DNA from: Maricaulis sp965228215
GTDB taxonomy: Bacteria; Pseudomonadota; Alphaproteobacteria; Caulobacterales; Maricaulaceae
Length of the DNA stretch: 64,000 nucleotides
NCBI GenBank assembly: GCA_965228215.1
Contig: OZ245800.1
Span: 2,666,001-2,730,000 of the forward strand
Direction: 5' to 3'
The notes under the pieces were generated by a model. That model did no database searches. It saw only the letters and a program-made list of their open reading frames with translations, and was not told the DNA's origin. The translations under genes were made by a program, and so were the position numbers. Each line of letters opens with the position of its first letter. The stretch's first letter is position 1. Positions 53,845-62,156 of this stretch are shown one piece after another.

Positions 53845-54642
53845 TCAAGCCATTAGCTGGCGGGTTGCCGTTTCGACATCGCTCTGGCGCATCAGGCTCT
53901 CGCCAACCAGGAGCGCGCCGGCACCCGATGCCTTCACCCGCGCCGCGTCGTCGGACGAAAAAATTCCGCTCTCGGCCACCAACAAGCAGTCGGATGGTGC
54001 CTGCGGGGCAAGCGTGTCGAACGTGTCCAGCGAGGTCTCGAACGTGCGCAGATTGCGGTTATTGATACCGATCAGCGGAGCGTCCAGCTTCGCTGCACGG
54101 GCCATTTCGTCCGCATCATGCACTTCCACCAGGACATCCATATTCCAGATGCCGGCCTCGTCGATGAGGCGGCGCGCCATGTCATCATCAACGGCTGCCA
54201 TGATGACGAGAATCGCGTCCGCACCCAGCATGCGGGCTTCCGCGACCTGGTAGGGATCGTAGAGGAAATCCTTGCGCAGGGCCGGCAGGGCGACCGCATC
54301 GCGTGCTCGGGTCAGGTAGCTGTCGGCACCCTGGAAACTCGGAGTGTCGGTCAGGACGGACAGGCAGGTCGCACCGCCATCCTCATAGGACCTGGCCAGT
54401 GCCGGCGGATCGAAATCGGCCCGGATCAGACCTTTCGAGGGGCTGGCCTTCTTGATCTCGGCGATCAGGCCCAGCCCGCGTTCCGTCGCGTCCCGTCGCA
54501 GGGCGTCGAGAAAACCGCGAACCGGACTGGCTTCCCGGGCTCGAGCGCAAACATCATCATAGGACAGGCGGTCCTTGCAGGCGGCGATGTGTTCCAGCTT
54601 GTAGGCGCCGATCCGCGCCAGGGCATCAGGCAGGGCGGTCAT
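53845..54642 (-). CDS. trpC: Indole-3-glycerol phosphate synthase
   Basis: TIM-barrel enzyme of tryptophan synthesis closing the indole ring, 265 residues, monofunctional (no TrpF fusion). IAEIKKASPSKGLIRADFDP has the catalytic Lys, LPALRKDFLYDPYQV the second Lys, and INNRNLRTFETSLDT and VAESGIFSSDD complete the phosphate site. It overlaps trpD by 4 bp (ATGA). trpF, trpB and trpA are not in this window. Confidence 0.97.
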   Translation of the reverse strand: MTALPDALARIGAYKLEHIAACKDRLSYDDVCARAREASPVRGFLDALRRDATERGLGLIAEIKKASPSKGLIRADFDPPALARSYEDGGATCLSVLTDTPSFQGADSYLTRARDAVALPALRKDFLYDPYQVAEARMLGADAILVIMAAVDDDMARRLIDEAGIWNMDVLVEVHDADEMARAAKLDAPLIGINNRNLRTFETSLDTFDTLAPQAPSDCLLVAESGIFSSDDAARVKASGAGALLVGESLMRQSDVETATRQLMA

Positions 54643-55664
54643 GCATCGGCTCCGGCTGACGTGATCTCCACCATGCGGGTCAGCGCGCCGCGAGCCTTGC
54701 CCTGGTCAATCGCATCCGCAGCCAGCGCCACGCCGGCCTCGATATCGGTTGCGAGATCGGCCAGCATCAACGCTGCACCGGCGTTCAACAGCACGATATC
54801 GCGGAAGGGTCCGGTTTCTCCATCGAGCAGGCGCAGGATCGCTGCCGCATTATGGGCCGGATCGCCGCCGCGCAGATCCGCCTCGGTCGCGCGGGCAATA
54901 CCGGCATCCTCGGGGCTTATCTCGAACTGGCGGATCTCGCCGTCACGCAGCTCGACCACATCGGTGGCGGTCGTTGTGGTGATTTCGTCCATACCGTCCT
55001 GGCCGCACATGACCAGCGCACGCTCGCATCCCAGATCCCGCAGCGCCTCGGCCATCGGCATCAGCCAGCGTTTATCGAACACGCCGAGCAATTGGCGTTT
55101 GACGCGCGCCGGATTGGCCAGCGGTCCGAGCAGGTTGAAAACCGTGCGCACGCCCAACCCCTTGCGGGCGCTGGCAACGTGGCGAACCGCGGAATGGTGT
55201 GCCGGGGCGTAGAGGAAGCCGACACCGGCGTCCTGTAGCGAGCGTTCGACAGCCGCGGCGGGACAGTCCAGCGCCACGCCGAGCTCGCTGAGCACGTCCG
55301 AGGAACCGGATTTGGAGGAGGCGGCCCGATTGCCGTGTTTGGCGACCTTGGCACCGGCTCCGGCGGCGACGATCGCCGCGGCGGTCGAGATATTGTAGGC
55401 GCCCTTGCCGTCGCCCCCGGTACCGCAGGTGTCGATGGCACCGTCCGGGGCCTCGATCGCACGCATGCGGCCGCGCAGGACGCGGGCGCCGGCAGCGATG
55501 TCGGCCGGGGTTTCGCCAATAGCGGCGAGGCCCATGAGGAAGCCGCCAATGGCGGCGTCCGGCGCATCACCGTCCATCAATTGGTCAAACGCGCCTTCGA
55601 TGGCTGCGGAATCTGGTCGTCGGCCCTGGCTGAACGCCTGAAGGCAAGTCGCGAGATGGCTCAT
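54639..55664 (-). CDS. trpD: Anthranilate phosphoribosyltransferase
   Basis: Joins anthranilate to PRPP, 341 residues. DTCGTGGDGKGAYNISTAAA is the PRPP-binding loop, KHGNRAASSKSGSSDVLSELG the anthranilate site, and NLLGPLANPA is conserved. It is separate from trpG: 294 bp lie between them, unusually wide for a trp operon. Confidence 0.97.
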   Translation of the reverse strand: MSHLATCLQAFSQGRRPDSAAIEGAFDQLMDGDAPDAAIGGFLMGLAAIGETPADIAAGARVLRGRMRAIEAPDGAIDTCGTGGDGKGAYNISTAAAIVAAGAGAKVAKHGNRAASSKSGSSDVLSELGVALDCPAAAVERSLQDAGVGFLYAPAHHSAVRHVASARKGLGVRTVFNLLGPLANPARVKRQLLGVFDKRWLMPMAEALRDLGCERALVMCGQDGMDEITTTTATDVVELRDGEIRQFEISPEDAGIARATEADLRGGDPAHNAAAILRLLDGETGPFRDIVLLNAGAALMLADLATDIEAGVALAADAIDQGKARGALTRMVEITSAGADA

Positions 55665-55958
55665 GCCGGTCTCTTTCTTTCAGTCATATTCGCGATGAGA
55701 AGGATGCGAGCGCGGCAGACAGGCCGGCCATCCCGATTGGCTCTAGATAATGGAGCAACGCCATCGGCGGTCCAGCCGCAGGTATCGAACGCACGTGCCA
55801 AGCCTGCGCGCACCGCGATGGCGGAGCGAAGCGGTCATGTCTGACGCCTTGGAGGCCTGCATCGGCATACCAGCTGGTCCCGGGTCTAGTGACTAGCGAA
55901 CGTTACGCTCTTAAAGCCGCCCACGGCGAATTTCAATCACGCGCAACAATGGCGCGCG
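55665..55958 (-). other. 294-bp gap between trpG and trpD
   Basis: No convincing gene. On the minus strand a small hairpin ACGCGC/GCGCGT directly follows the trpG stop without a U-tract. A 41-codon frame (55868 to 55743) has one Trp and is Arg-rich; it does not look like a trp attenuation leader. A trpD promoter may be here, but I see no clear -35/-10. Confidence 0.4.
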
Positions 55959-56549
55959 TCAGGCCGCGGCGATTCCCGGCTGACGGGACAGGGCGAGGAA
56001 GTTTTCCAGGATCTTGTGGCCGTGATCCGAGGCGATTGATTCCGGGTGGAATTGCACGCCATGCACCGGTTTGGACGTATGGCTCAGCCCCATGATCTCG
56101 CCATCCGCGGTACGCGCTGTCACGCGCAGGTCCTTCGGCAGGTCGGATTCGCGCACTGCCAGGCTGTGATAGCGCGTGGCGGTGAAGGGCGAGGGCAGTC
56201 CGGCAAAGACACCCGTACCGTCATGCTCGATGGGGCTGGTCTTGCCGTGCATGATTTCCTTGGCCGAGATCACCGTACCGCCATGTGCCTGGCCGATGGC
56301 CTGGTGGCCCAGGCAGACGCCGAGAATGGGCAGGTCTGCCGGTGCCTGGCTGATCAGGTCGAGGCAGATGCCGGCCTTGTCCGGATCACACGGCCCCGGC
56401 GACAGGCAGACTGCGGCCGGTTCCAGGGCCAGCGCTTCATTCACCGACAGCGCATCATTGCGCACGACCTGGGTCGTGGCGCCCAGTTCCTGGAAGTAGT
56501 GGACCAGGTTGAATGTGAAACTGTCGTAGTTGTCGATGATCAGCAGCAT
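55959..56549 (-). CDS. trpG: Anthranilate synthase component II (glutamine amidotransferase)
   Basis: Provides ammonia from glutamine to TrpE, 196 residues. LIIDNYDSFTFNLVHYF, LGVCLGHQAIGQAHGG with nucleophile C79, and VHGVQFHPESIAS with H168 and E170 form the triad. The ATG at 56549 gives the family N-terminus; an upstream frame extension is rejected. It is separated from trpE by an opposite-strand gene. Confidence 0.97.
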   Translation of the reverse strand: MLLIIDNYDSFTFNLVHYFQELGATTQVVRNDALSVNEALALEPAAVCLSPGPCDPDKAGICLDLISQAPADLPILGVCLGHQAIGQAHGGTVISAKEIMHGKTSPIEHDGTGVFAGLPSPFTATRYHSLAVRESDLPKDLRVTARTADGEIMGLSHTSKPVHGVQFHPESIASDHGHKILENFLALSRQPGIAAA

Positions 56550-56610
56550 GCTTGCCTCCGCTGCGGCGACACTAGTGCGCGGGGCTGATCCCGCCAATCC
56601 CGGCAGCTGC

Positions 56611-56625
56611 TTAACGGGACGTTAA
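56611..56625. promoter_or_regulatory. CtrA-type motif TTAA-N7-TTAA
   Basis: TTAACGGGACGTTAA (56611-56625) is an exact match to the CtrA cell-cycle regulator motif, in the 99-bp divergent gap between trpG and the deacetylase gene, 23 bp before the latter's ATG. Binding is inference from the motif. Confidence 0.45.
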
Positions 56626-56648
56626 ATCCTGGCGGGTCGGCTGGTGGC

Positions 56649-57692
56649 ATGTTGCGCAAATCCGCCTCAACGATTCGTCCGAGCCATTCCGGCGTGCCTG
56701 CTCTTGCGGGTGCGATCGCGGCGCTGGCCTTCGTTGCAGGTGGCGCGGCGTTCAGTCTCGGCGTCCAGCAAGCCGAAACCGGCTCGCCGGCAATCCAGGC
56801 ATCGCTGGAGAAGTCGGCTCGCACGATCGCGCCTCTCGCCACGGAGTGGGAAGCCGCGACAACTTCCGAAGAGGCGCTGGTCGAAGAGACGCTCGGTGAT
56901 CTGCCGGACGCCGTTCCGGTGACGGCATCAGAGGTCGTGCCGGTCGACCCTCGGTCCTTGACCGCCGCTGAGCCTGTGGCGCCGCTGCCGGACGGTCCGC
57001 GCATTGTCCTCGTGATTGATGATGTCGGCCTCGATCTGGCGGCCGCCCAGCGCGTCATCGATCTGCCTGTCGCGACGAGTCTCGCTGTGCTGCCCTACGC
57101 AGACGCCGCAACGACAGTCGCGCAACGTGCCCGACGCGCCGGGCGGGACGTGCTGGTTCACATGCCGATGGAACCGCTCGGCCTTGCCGATCCGGGACCG
57201 AATGCACTGCGCCTGGGTCTGGAGCGCGAGGACCTGGAATTGCGGGCGCGCTGGGCGATGGCCCGGGTTCCGGGTGCGATCGGGTTCAACAATCACATGG
57301 GCAGCCGGTTCACGCAGGACCCGGCCGCGTTGCGCATCGCTATGTCGGCCATCGCCGAAGAGGGTCTGATCTTTCTCGATTCCCGGACCTCCGCCGCCAG
57401 CCGCGGCAGCGCCGTCGCCCGGGGGCTCGGCCTGGACGTGCTGGAACGCGACGTCTTCATCGATCACGAGCTGGATGCTGACGCGATCTTGGCGGCGCTG
57501 GAAGAAGCCGAAACTCTGGCCCTTCGGCGGGGCCATGCCGTGCTGATCGGACATCCCCACGACATCACGCTGGATCATCTCGAGACCTGGTCGCGTGATG
57601 CGCAAAGCCGCGGTTTTGTCTTCGTGACAGTCAGCGAAATGGCGGATCTGAACGCGCAGACCCTGCAGGTCCAGGCCTCAGCCGCCGAGTGA
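56649..57692 (+). CDS. Divergent polysaccharide deacetylase family protein (YibQ-like)
   Basis: 347-residue envelope protein. A membrane anchor lies at about residues 17-40 (VPALAGAIAALAFVAGGAAF). An acidic linker leads to the divergent polysaccharide deacetylase domain (PF04748 type), with PRIVLVIDDVGLDLAAAQRVI, VLVHMPMEPLG, GFNNHMGSRFTQD and GHAVLIGHPHDITLDHLETW (in part). The DD/H/H pattern of NodB-like enzymes is retained. In other bacteria the family is near murein hydrolase activators; here it stands alone on the plus strand between trpG and trpE and overlaps the trpE 3' end by 15 bp. Substrate unknown. Confidence 0.88.
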   Translation: MLRKSASTIRPSHSGVPALAGAIAALAFVAGGAAFSLGVQQAETGSPAIQASLEKSARTIAPLATEWEAATTSEEALVEETLGDLPDAVPVTASEVVPVDPRSLTAAEPVAPLPDGPRIVLVIDDVGLDLAAAQRVIDLPVATSLAVLPYADAATTVAQRARRAGRDVLVHMPMEPLGLADPGPNALRLGLEREDLELRARWAMARVPGAIGFNNHMGSRFTQDPAALRIAMSAIAEEGLIFLDSRTSAASRGSAVARGLGLDVLERDVFIDHELDADAILAALEEAETLALRRGHAVLIGHPHDITLDHLETWSRDAQSRGFVFVTVSEMADLNAQTLQVQASAAE

Positions 57693-59165
57693 ATCCTCGG
57701 CGGCCCGGAACAGGGCCGCAGCCTTGTTGACCGTCTCCTCGCGCTCCGTCTCCGGATCGGAATCCAGAACCACGCCGGCACCGGCCTGGACATGCATGCG
57801 GCCATCTTTCAGCACGGCTGTCCGCAGGGCGATACACGTATCCATTCCGCCATCCGCGGAGAAATAGCCGACTGCGCCGGAATAGATGCCGCGGCGATGC
57901 GGTTCCAGCTCGTCGATGATTTCCATGGCACGGACCTTCGGTGCGCCGGAGACCGTGCCGGCCGGAAAGCCGGAGAAGAGGGCGGATACGGCATCCTCGC
58001 CCTCGGCCAGATCGCCTTCCACGTTCGACACGATGTGCATTACGTGGCTGTAGCGTTCCACGATCTCGCGTTGGGTTATCCGCACACTGCCGGCCTTTGC
58101 GACGCGGCCCACATCATTGCGGCCGAGATCGAGCAGCATCAGATGTTCCGATCGCTCCTTGGGATCCGCGAGCAGATCCGCTTCCAGGGCATCATCCTCG
58201 GCCGGGTTTTTGCCGCGCGGACGAGTGCCCGCGATCGGTCTGACCGTGACGACCTCGTCGCGCAGGCGGACCAGGATTTCCGGGCTGGAGCCGGCGATCG
58301 CGAAACCGTTCATCCGGAAGAAGAACAGGAAAGGCGAGGGATTGAGTCGGCGCAGCGAACGATAGAGCCAGAACGGATCAGCCTCGTAGGGCGTGCTGAA
58401 ACGCTGGCTGGGCACGATCTGGAAAGCATCGCCGGCGCGGATATAGCTGCGTGCCCGGTCCACGGCTTGCCGATAGGTGTCGTCGCTCTGGTTTGAGACC
58501 GGCTGTTCCAGCTCTCCCGACGGCGCGGGCAGGTCCGGCAGCGGTCCGGCCAGCGTCCGCAGGGCGTTTTCCAGGCGTTCGCGGGCGGCATCATAGGCCT
58601 CGCGGGCGGTATAATCGCCGGGGCGGACCGGGCAGTAGACCTGGAGTTCCTGCTTGAGCGCATCGAACACGACCACGGTCTGCGGACGGATGAGACAGGC
58701 TTCGGGGACATCCATCGGATCCGGATCGGCATTCTCCGGCAGGCGTTCCAGATAGCGCACCATGTCGTAGCCGAGATAGCCGAACAGGCCCGAAGCAATC
58801 GACGGTGCTTCGTCCGGCAGCGGGCAGCGCGCTCCAGCGATAACCTCGCGCAGGGCGTCCATCGGTGGTGTGTCTAGCGGTGTGAAGGTCTCGCTGGCGA
58901 CATCGAGCCCGGTGGCCTGCGAGACCTTGCCGTCGCGGCACTGCCAGATCAGGTCGGGATCCATGCCAATCGCCGAGAAACGGCCGCGCCAGGCGCCGCC
59001 TTCCACGGATTCGAGCAGGAATGTGTGCGGGTTCCGGCCGCCCAGTTTCAGATAGGCGGCGACAGGCGTCAGCAGGTCATCAGCCTGGCGGGCAACCAGA
59101 ATCGACGTCTCGCCCCGCTCGAAGGCGCTACGGACTTCATCGAACGCGGGCGTTATCCGGACCAT
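57678..59165 (-). CDS. trpE: Anthranilate synthase component I
   Basis: Makes anthranilate from chorismate with ammonia from TrpG, 495 residues. The chorismate-binding core shows DAFQIVPSQRFSTPYEADPF, IAGSSPEILVRLRD, PIAGTRPRGKNPAEDDALEADLLADPKERSEH (quoted as IAGTRPRGKNPAEDD), FPAGTVSGAPKVRAMEIIDE and GAGVVLDSDPETE. It lies 6 bp after the ppiD stop, so both are probably one transcript and no attenuator precedes trpE directly. Confidence 0.97.
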   Translation of the reverse strand: MVRITPAFDEVRSAFERGETSILVARQADDLLTPVAAYLKLGGRNPHTFLLESVEGGAWRGRFSAIGMDPDLIWQCRDGKVSQATGLDVASETFTPLDTPPMDALREVIAGARCPLPDEAPSIASGLFGYLGYDMVRYLERLPENADPDPMDVPEACLIRPQTVVVFDALKQELQVYCPVRPGDYTAREAYDAARERLENALRTLAGPLPDLPAPSGELEQPVSNQSDDTYRQAVDRARSYIRAGDAFQIVPSQRFSTPYEADPFWLYRSLRRLNPSPFLFFFRMNGFAIAGSSPEILVRLRDEVVTVRPIAGTRPRGKNPAEDDALEADLLADPKERSEHLMLLDLGRNDVGRVAKAGSVRITQREIVERYSHVMHIVSNVEGDLAEGEDAVSALFSGFPAGTVSGAPKVRAMEIIDELEPHRRGIYSGAVGYFSADGGMDTCIALRTAVLKDGRMHVQAGAGVVLDSDPETEREETVNKAAALFRAAEDSLGG

Positions 59166-59171
59166 GTCGCG

Positions 59172-61148
59172 TTATTGGGCGGTCAGGTCTTCCTCGCCGA
59201 GCGCCCGCGCCCGCAGGCGCGCGTCGATCGAGGAAGACGTCACGGCGTACTCGTCCAGCAGGGCATTGCGGAGCGAGTTCTCGAAATCGGCCGACAATTC
59301 GTCGAGAACCGACACGCGGGCCGACCCGAGCGCGCCGAGTTCGGCGTTCGCGGTATCACCGGCAATCACGTCATCGACGATCAGGATGATGTGTTCCCCC
59401 GGCGGGTGCGGAGCCACTTCCATGTATTCGCCCACGGGCTGAAGGAAGGCCTGTTGTGCCGCATAGGGACTGAAACCGGCCGCATCCTGGCCGCGGCGCA
59501 GCGTAGTCGTTTCCACACGTCCACCGGCCGTGATCGCAACCGTGTCAAGATCGGCTCCGTCATTGAGCTGTTGCAGAGCATCGGCGAGGCGGGCTTCCAG
59601 CTGGACGTCCACCTGGTCGCGGCGCCAGAGCAATTCGGCGAGATCACGCACTTCGTCCAGTTCGCGGGGGCGGCTCTCGATGACCTCGTCGACGCGCAGG
59701 ATATAGAAATCCGTCTCGTTGTACTGTTCCAGGCTCGTGGCGAAATTCGGATAGGCCTCGAAAGCTGCCGGCAGGATGTCGCCGAACATGGACGACACGG
59801 TGATGAAACGGCCGCGCTGGTAGTCCGGGATCTGGACCGGATCGGCAAATTCCCCGTCCTGGGTCCGGCCGAGGCGGTCCAGCGGCGGGAAGACTTCCAC
59901 GAAGGTGCCGGCTTCACGCGCGGCATCTTCCAGCGGCATGCCGTCACCACGCAGCCCCTCGAATGCGCCCATGACCTCGTACATGCGGTCCGTCGCGGCG
60001 GCCCGGGCGGCCTCGCTGCGCAATTCGGGCAGCTGGTCCTCGAAGGTGGGCATGGCGGCTTCGACTGCGCCCGTCACGCGAATGGCATACCAGCCGAATG
60101 CTCCCTCGACGGCTGCGATCTCGCCTTCCTGCATGCCGAAGACCGTGTCGGCGAGACCGGTGTCCGGGATCTCGTAGGACTGGACTTCAGATTGGAGCAG
60201 CGGCGCCGGATGGCCACCGGAGGCGGCGGCGTCCGCGGCGGTCTGGCCGGCGCGCATCAGTTCGGCGATAGCTTCGGCGGTATCGCCATCAGCCAGCGTG
60301 ATCTGTTCGAAACTGCGGGTCGCCGGCGTGCCGAGCTGGCCGTTCTCGACCTGGAATTCATACGTCTCGCGCAGGATGTCTTCATCCACATCGACGTCGC
60401 GTTCGAAATCAGCCACCTGGAAACGGACCAGGGTCATGCGGCGATATTCCGGTGCCTGGAAGGCCGGAAGCCCCTCGGCATCAACGGCGTTGGCATTGAC
60501 CGCAATGAAATCGGTCAATTGCTCGTCGGTCGGATCATCCACCGGATCGGCGGTGCTCGAGTCGAGGATCAGGGCCCGCATGCGGCGGCTTTCCTGGCCG
60601 AAGAGATAACGCGTCGAGATCATTTCAGGCGGGACGGCGATGCCGCCGGTCAGGACCTGGCGGATCTGGTCACGCATCATTTCCTCGCGCATGCCGCGTT
60701 CGAAATCCTGGACCGTGAAATTGTCGAAGGCGAGGGCGTCCGCGTAGGAGCGGCGGTCGAACACGCCGGAGATCTGGTTCTCGAAACCCTCGATGCTGCG
60801 GATCTCGCGGCTCAGCGCCGTGCCGGAGACATGAATGCCCAGTTCGCGCGCCTTCGAGGTCAGCGCGGCATTGTCGATCATGCCGTAAAGGACCTGGTCG
60901 CCGAAACCCTGCGCCCGGGCATCCTCGATCGTGAATTGCGGGTTCTCGCGCTGGATGCGGCGGACGCCACGGTTATAGGTATTGCCAAGATCGCGCACCG
61001 TGACGTGTTCATTGCCCACGATGACGACGGCGCTGCCGCTGCCGGTGAAGATACCGCTGACGCCCCAGACCGCGAAGCTCAGGACGAGCAGGACGATCAG
61101 GACAAGGGCGTACGGAGACTGGGCGAACTTGCGGGTCTGGGTGAGCAT
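59172..61148 (-). CDS. ppiD: PpiD-like periplasmic folding factor (SurA N-domain, peptidyl-prolyl isomerase family)
   Basis: 658-residue membrane-anchored chaperone for proteins leaving the Sec channel. One transmembrane helix lies at about 13-36 (YALVLIVLLVLSFAVWGVSG), followed by a SurA_N-like domain (about 40-180) and parvulin-like repeats (about 240-490). The parvulin motif is weak, so isomerase activity is uncertain. The ATG at 61148 places the anchor correctly; a longer upstream frame is rejected. It heads the ppiD-trpE pair and is divergent from tpiA. Confidence 0.88.
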   Translation of the reverse strand: MLTQTRKFAQSPYALVLIVLLVLSFAVWGVSGIFTGSGSAVVIVGNEHVTVRDLGNTYNRGVRRIQRENPQFTIEDARAQGFGDQVLYGMIDNAALTSKARELGIHVSGTALSREIRSIEGFENQISGVFDRRSYADALAFDNFTVQDFERGMREEMMRDQIRQVLTGGIAVPPEMISTRYLFGQESRRMRALILDSSTADPVDDPTDEQLTDFIAVNANAVDAEGLPAFQAPEYRRMTLVRFQVADFERDVDVDEDILRETYEFQVENGQLGTPATRSFEQITLADGDTAEAIAELMRAGQTAADAAASGGHPAPLLQSEVQSYEIPDTGLADTVFGMQEGEIAAVEGAFGWYAIRVTGAVEAAMPTFEDQLPELRSEAARAAATDRMYEVMGAFEGLRGDGMPLEDAAREAGTFVEVFPPLDRLGRTQDGEFADPVQIPDYQRGRFITVSSMFGDILPAAFEAYPNFATSLEQYNETDFYILRVDEVIESRPRELDEVRDLAELLWRRDQVDVQLEARLADALQQLNDGADLDTVAITAGGRVETTTLRRGQDAAGFSPYAAQQAFLQPVGEYMEVAPHPPGEHIILIVDDVIAGDTANAELGALGSARVSVLDELSADFENSLRNALLDEYAVTSSSIDARLRARALGEEDLTAQ

Positions 61149-61310
61149 GGAACAGCGGCCTTTGTGATATCGAGCGGAAGTTAGCCGCGCACCATGGTCG
61201 TCGCAAGCACTGCAGGCTGTGATTCCAGCAAGATCGCACGAGCGTGACAGCCGTGCGTCATTGCGGGGGGTGGATCGGGGCAGTATTGCTGTCTCAGGGG
61301 ACAACACAGA

Positions 61311-61330
61311 ACGGTGCCGCAGAGCACCGT
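61311..61330 (+). promoter_or_regulatory. Hairpin in the tpiA leader
   Basis: ACGGTGC (61311-61317) and GCACCGT (61324-61330) pair perfectly over CGCAGA, ending 2 bp before the Shine-Dalgarno GGGGAG (61333-61338). A possible promoter TTGCGG (61261-61266)/TATTGC (61284-61289) lies upstream. Role unknown. Confidence 0.35.
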
Positions 61331-61347
61331 ACGGGGAGTGGCGCTAG

Positions 61348-62082
61348 ATGCGACGCATGCTGATTGCCGGAAACTGGAAAATGAACGGGCTGATGGACAG
61401 CCTGGCCTTCTTCGAGAGCCTTTCTCATCAGGTCTCCAGCGCGGAATCGGATCTCCTCATCTGCCCGCCGGCGACGCTCGTCGCGGTGGCGGCCCGCACC
61501 GCAAACGGTTCCGGCGTCAGTATTGGCGGACAGGATTGCCACGCAGCCGAATCCGGCGCGCATACCGGCGATATCTCGGCAGTGATGCTGCGGGACGCCG
61601 GTGCCAGCCATGTCATCGTCGGCCATTCCGAGCGGCGATCCGATCATGGGGAAAGCGATGCTGTGGTGAAGGCCAAGGCTGAAGCAGTGCTTTCCGCGGG
61701 GCTAATTCCGATCCTCTGTGTCGGTGAGACGCAGGCGGAACGGGAATCAGGTCGCGCGATCGAGGTGGTGACCGGTCAGATCGCAGCCTCCATGCCAGGG
61801 TCGGGCCAGGATCGTGTGGTGATCGCCTATGAACCGGTCTGGGCGATCGGCACCGGGCTGACCGCATCGACCGCGGATATCGCGGAAATGCATGCCGCCA
61901 TTCGTTCGGTTCTGCCGTATCCGGACACGACCCGGATTCTCTACGGCGGGTCCGTGAAACCCGCCAACGCCGCGGAGATTCTCGGCCTCGCGGACGTCGA
62001 TGGAGCACTGGTCGGAGGGGCGAGTCTGAAGGCCGAGGACTTTGCCGGAATCATCCGCGCCGCCGAACTGCAGCACCAGTAA
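61348..62082 (+). CDS. tpiA: Triosephosphate isomerase
   Basis: Interconverts DHAP and glyceraldehyde-3-phosphate, 244 residues. Catalytic K11 (IAGNWKMNG), H93 (VIVGHSERR) and E162 (VIAYEPVWAIGTG) are all present, with LYGGSVKPANA and GALVGGASLKAEDF for phosphate binding. An inner ATG at 61357 is possible. Confidence 0.98.
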   Translation: MRRMLIAGNWKMNGLMDSLAFFESLSHQVSSAESDLLICPPATLVAVAARTANGSGVSIGGQDCHAAESGAHTGDISAVMLRDAGASHVIVGHSERRSDHGESDAVVKAKAEAVLSAGLIPILCVGETQAERESGRAIEVVTGQIAASMPGSGQDRVVIAYEPVWAIGTGLTASTADIAEMHAAIRSVLPYPDTTRILYGGSVKPANAAEILGLADVDGALVGGASLKAEDFAGIIRAAELQHQ

Positions 62083-62084
62083 GC

Positions 62085-62124
62085 GAATTGAAACCTCTTG
62101 CCATGAACATGCGAGGTTGAATTC
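62085..62124. promoter_or_regulatory. Imperfect inverted repeat between tpiA and the regulator gene
   Basis: GAATTGAAACCTC (62085-62097) and GAGGTTGAATTC (62113-62124) are near-complementary over a 15-bp loop, starting right after the tpiA stop. No T-run follows. It may be a factor-assisted terminator or an operator of the downstream gene. Confidence 0.35.
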
Positions 62125-62156
62125 AATGGTGTAACCGTTCGAGGAGCGTCGCCTGA

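Noticed and set aside
55743..55868. 41-codon minus-strand frame in the trpG-trpD gap as a possible trp leader peptide
   Set aside because: It has only one Trp, no ribosome-binding site of note and no attenuator stem pair with a U-run downstream.
59025..61184. A 719-codon plus-strand open frame opposite trpE/ppiD
   Set aside because: It lies opposite the PpiD-like gene, which has a clean membrane anchor and domain order. The plus frame is a composition artefact.
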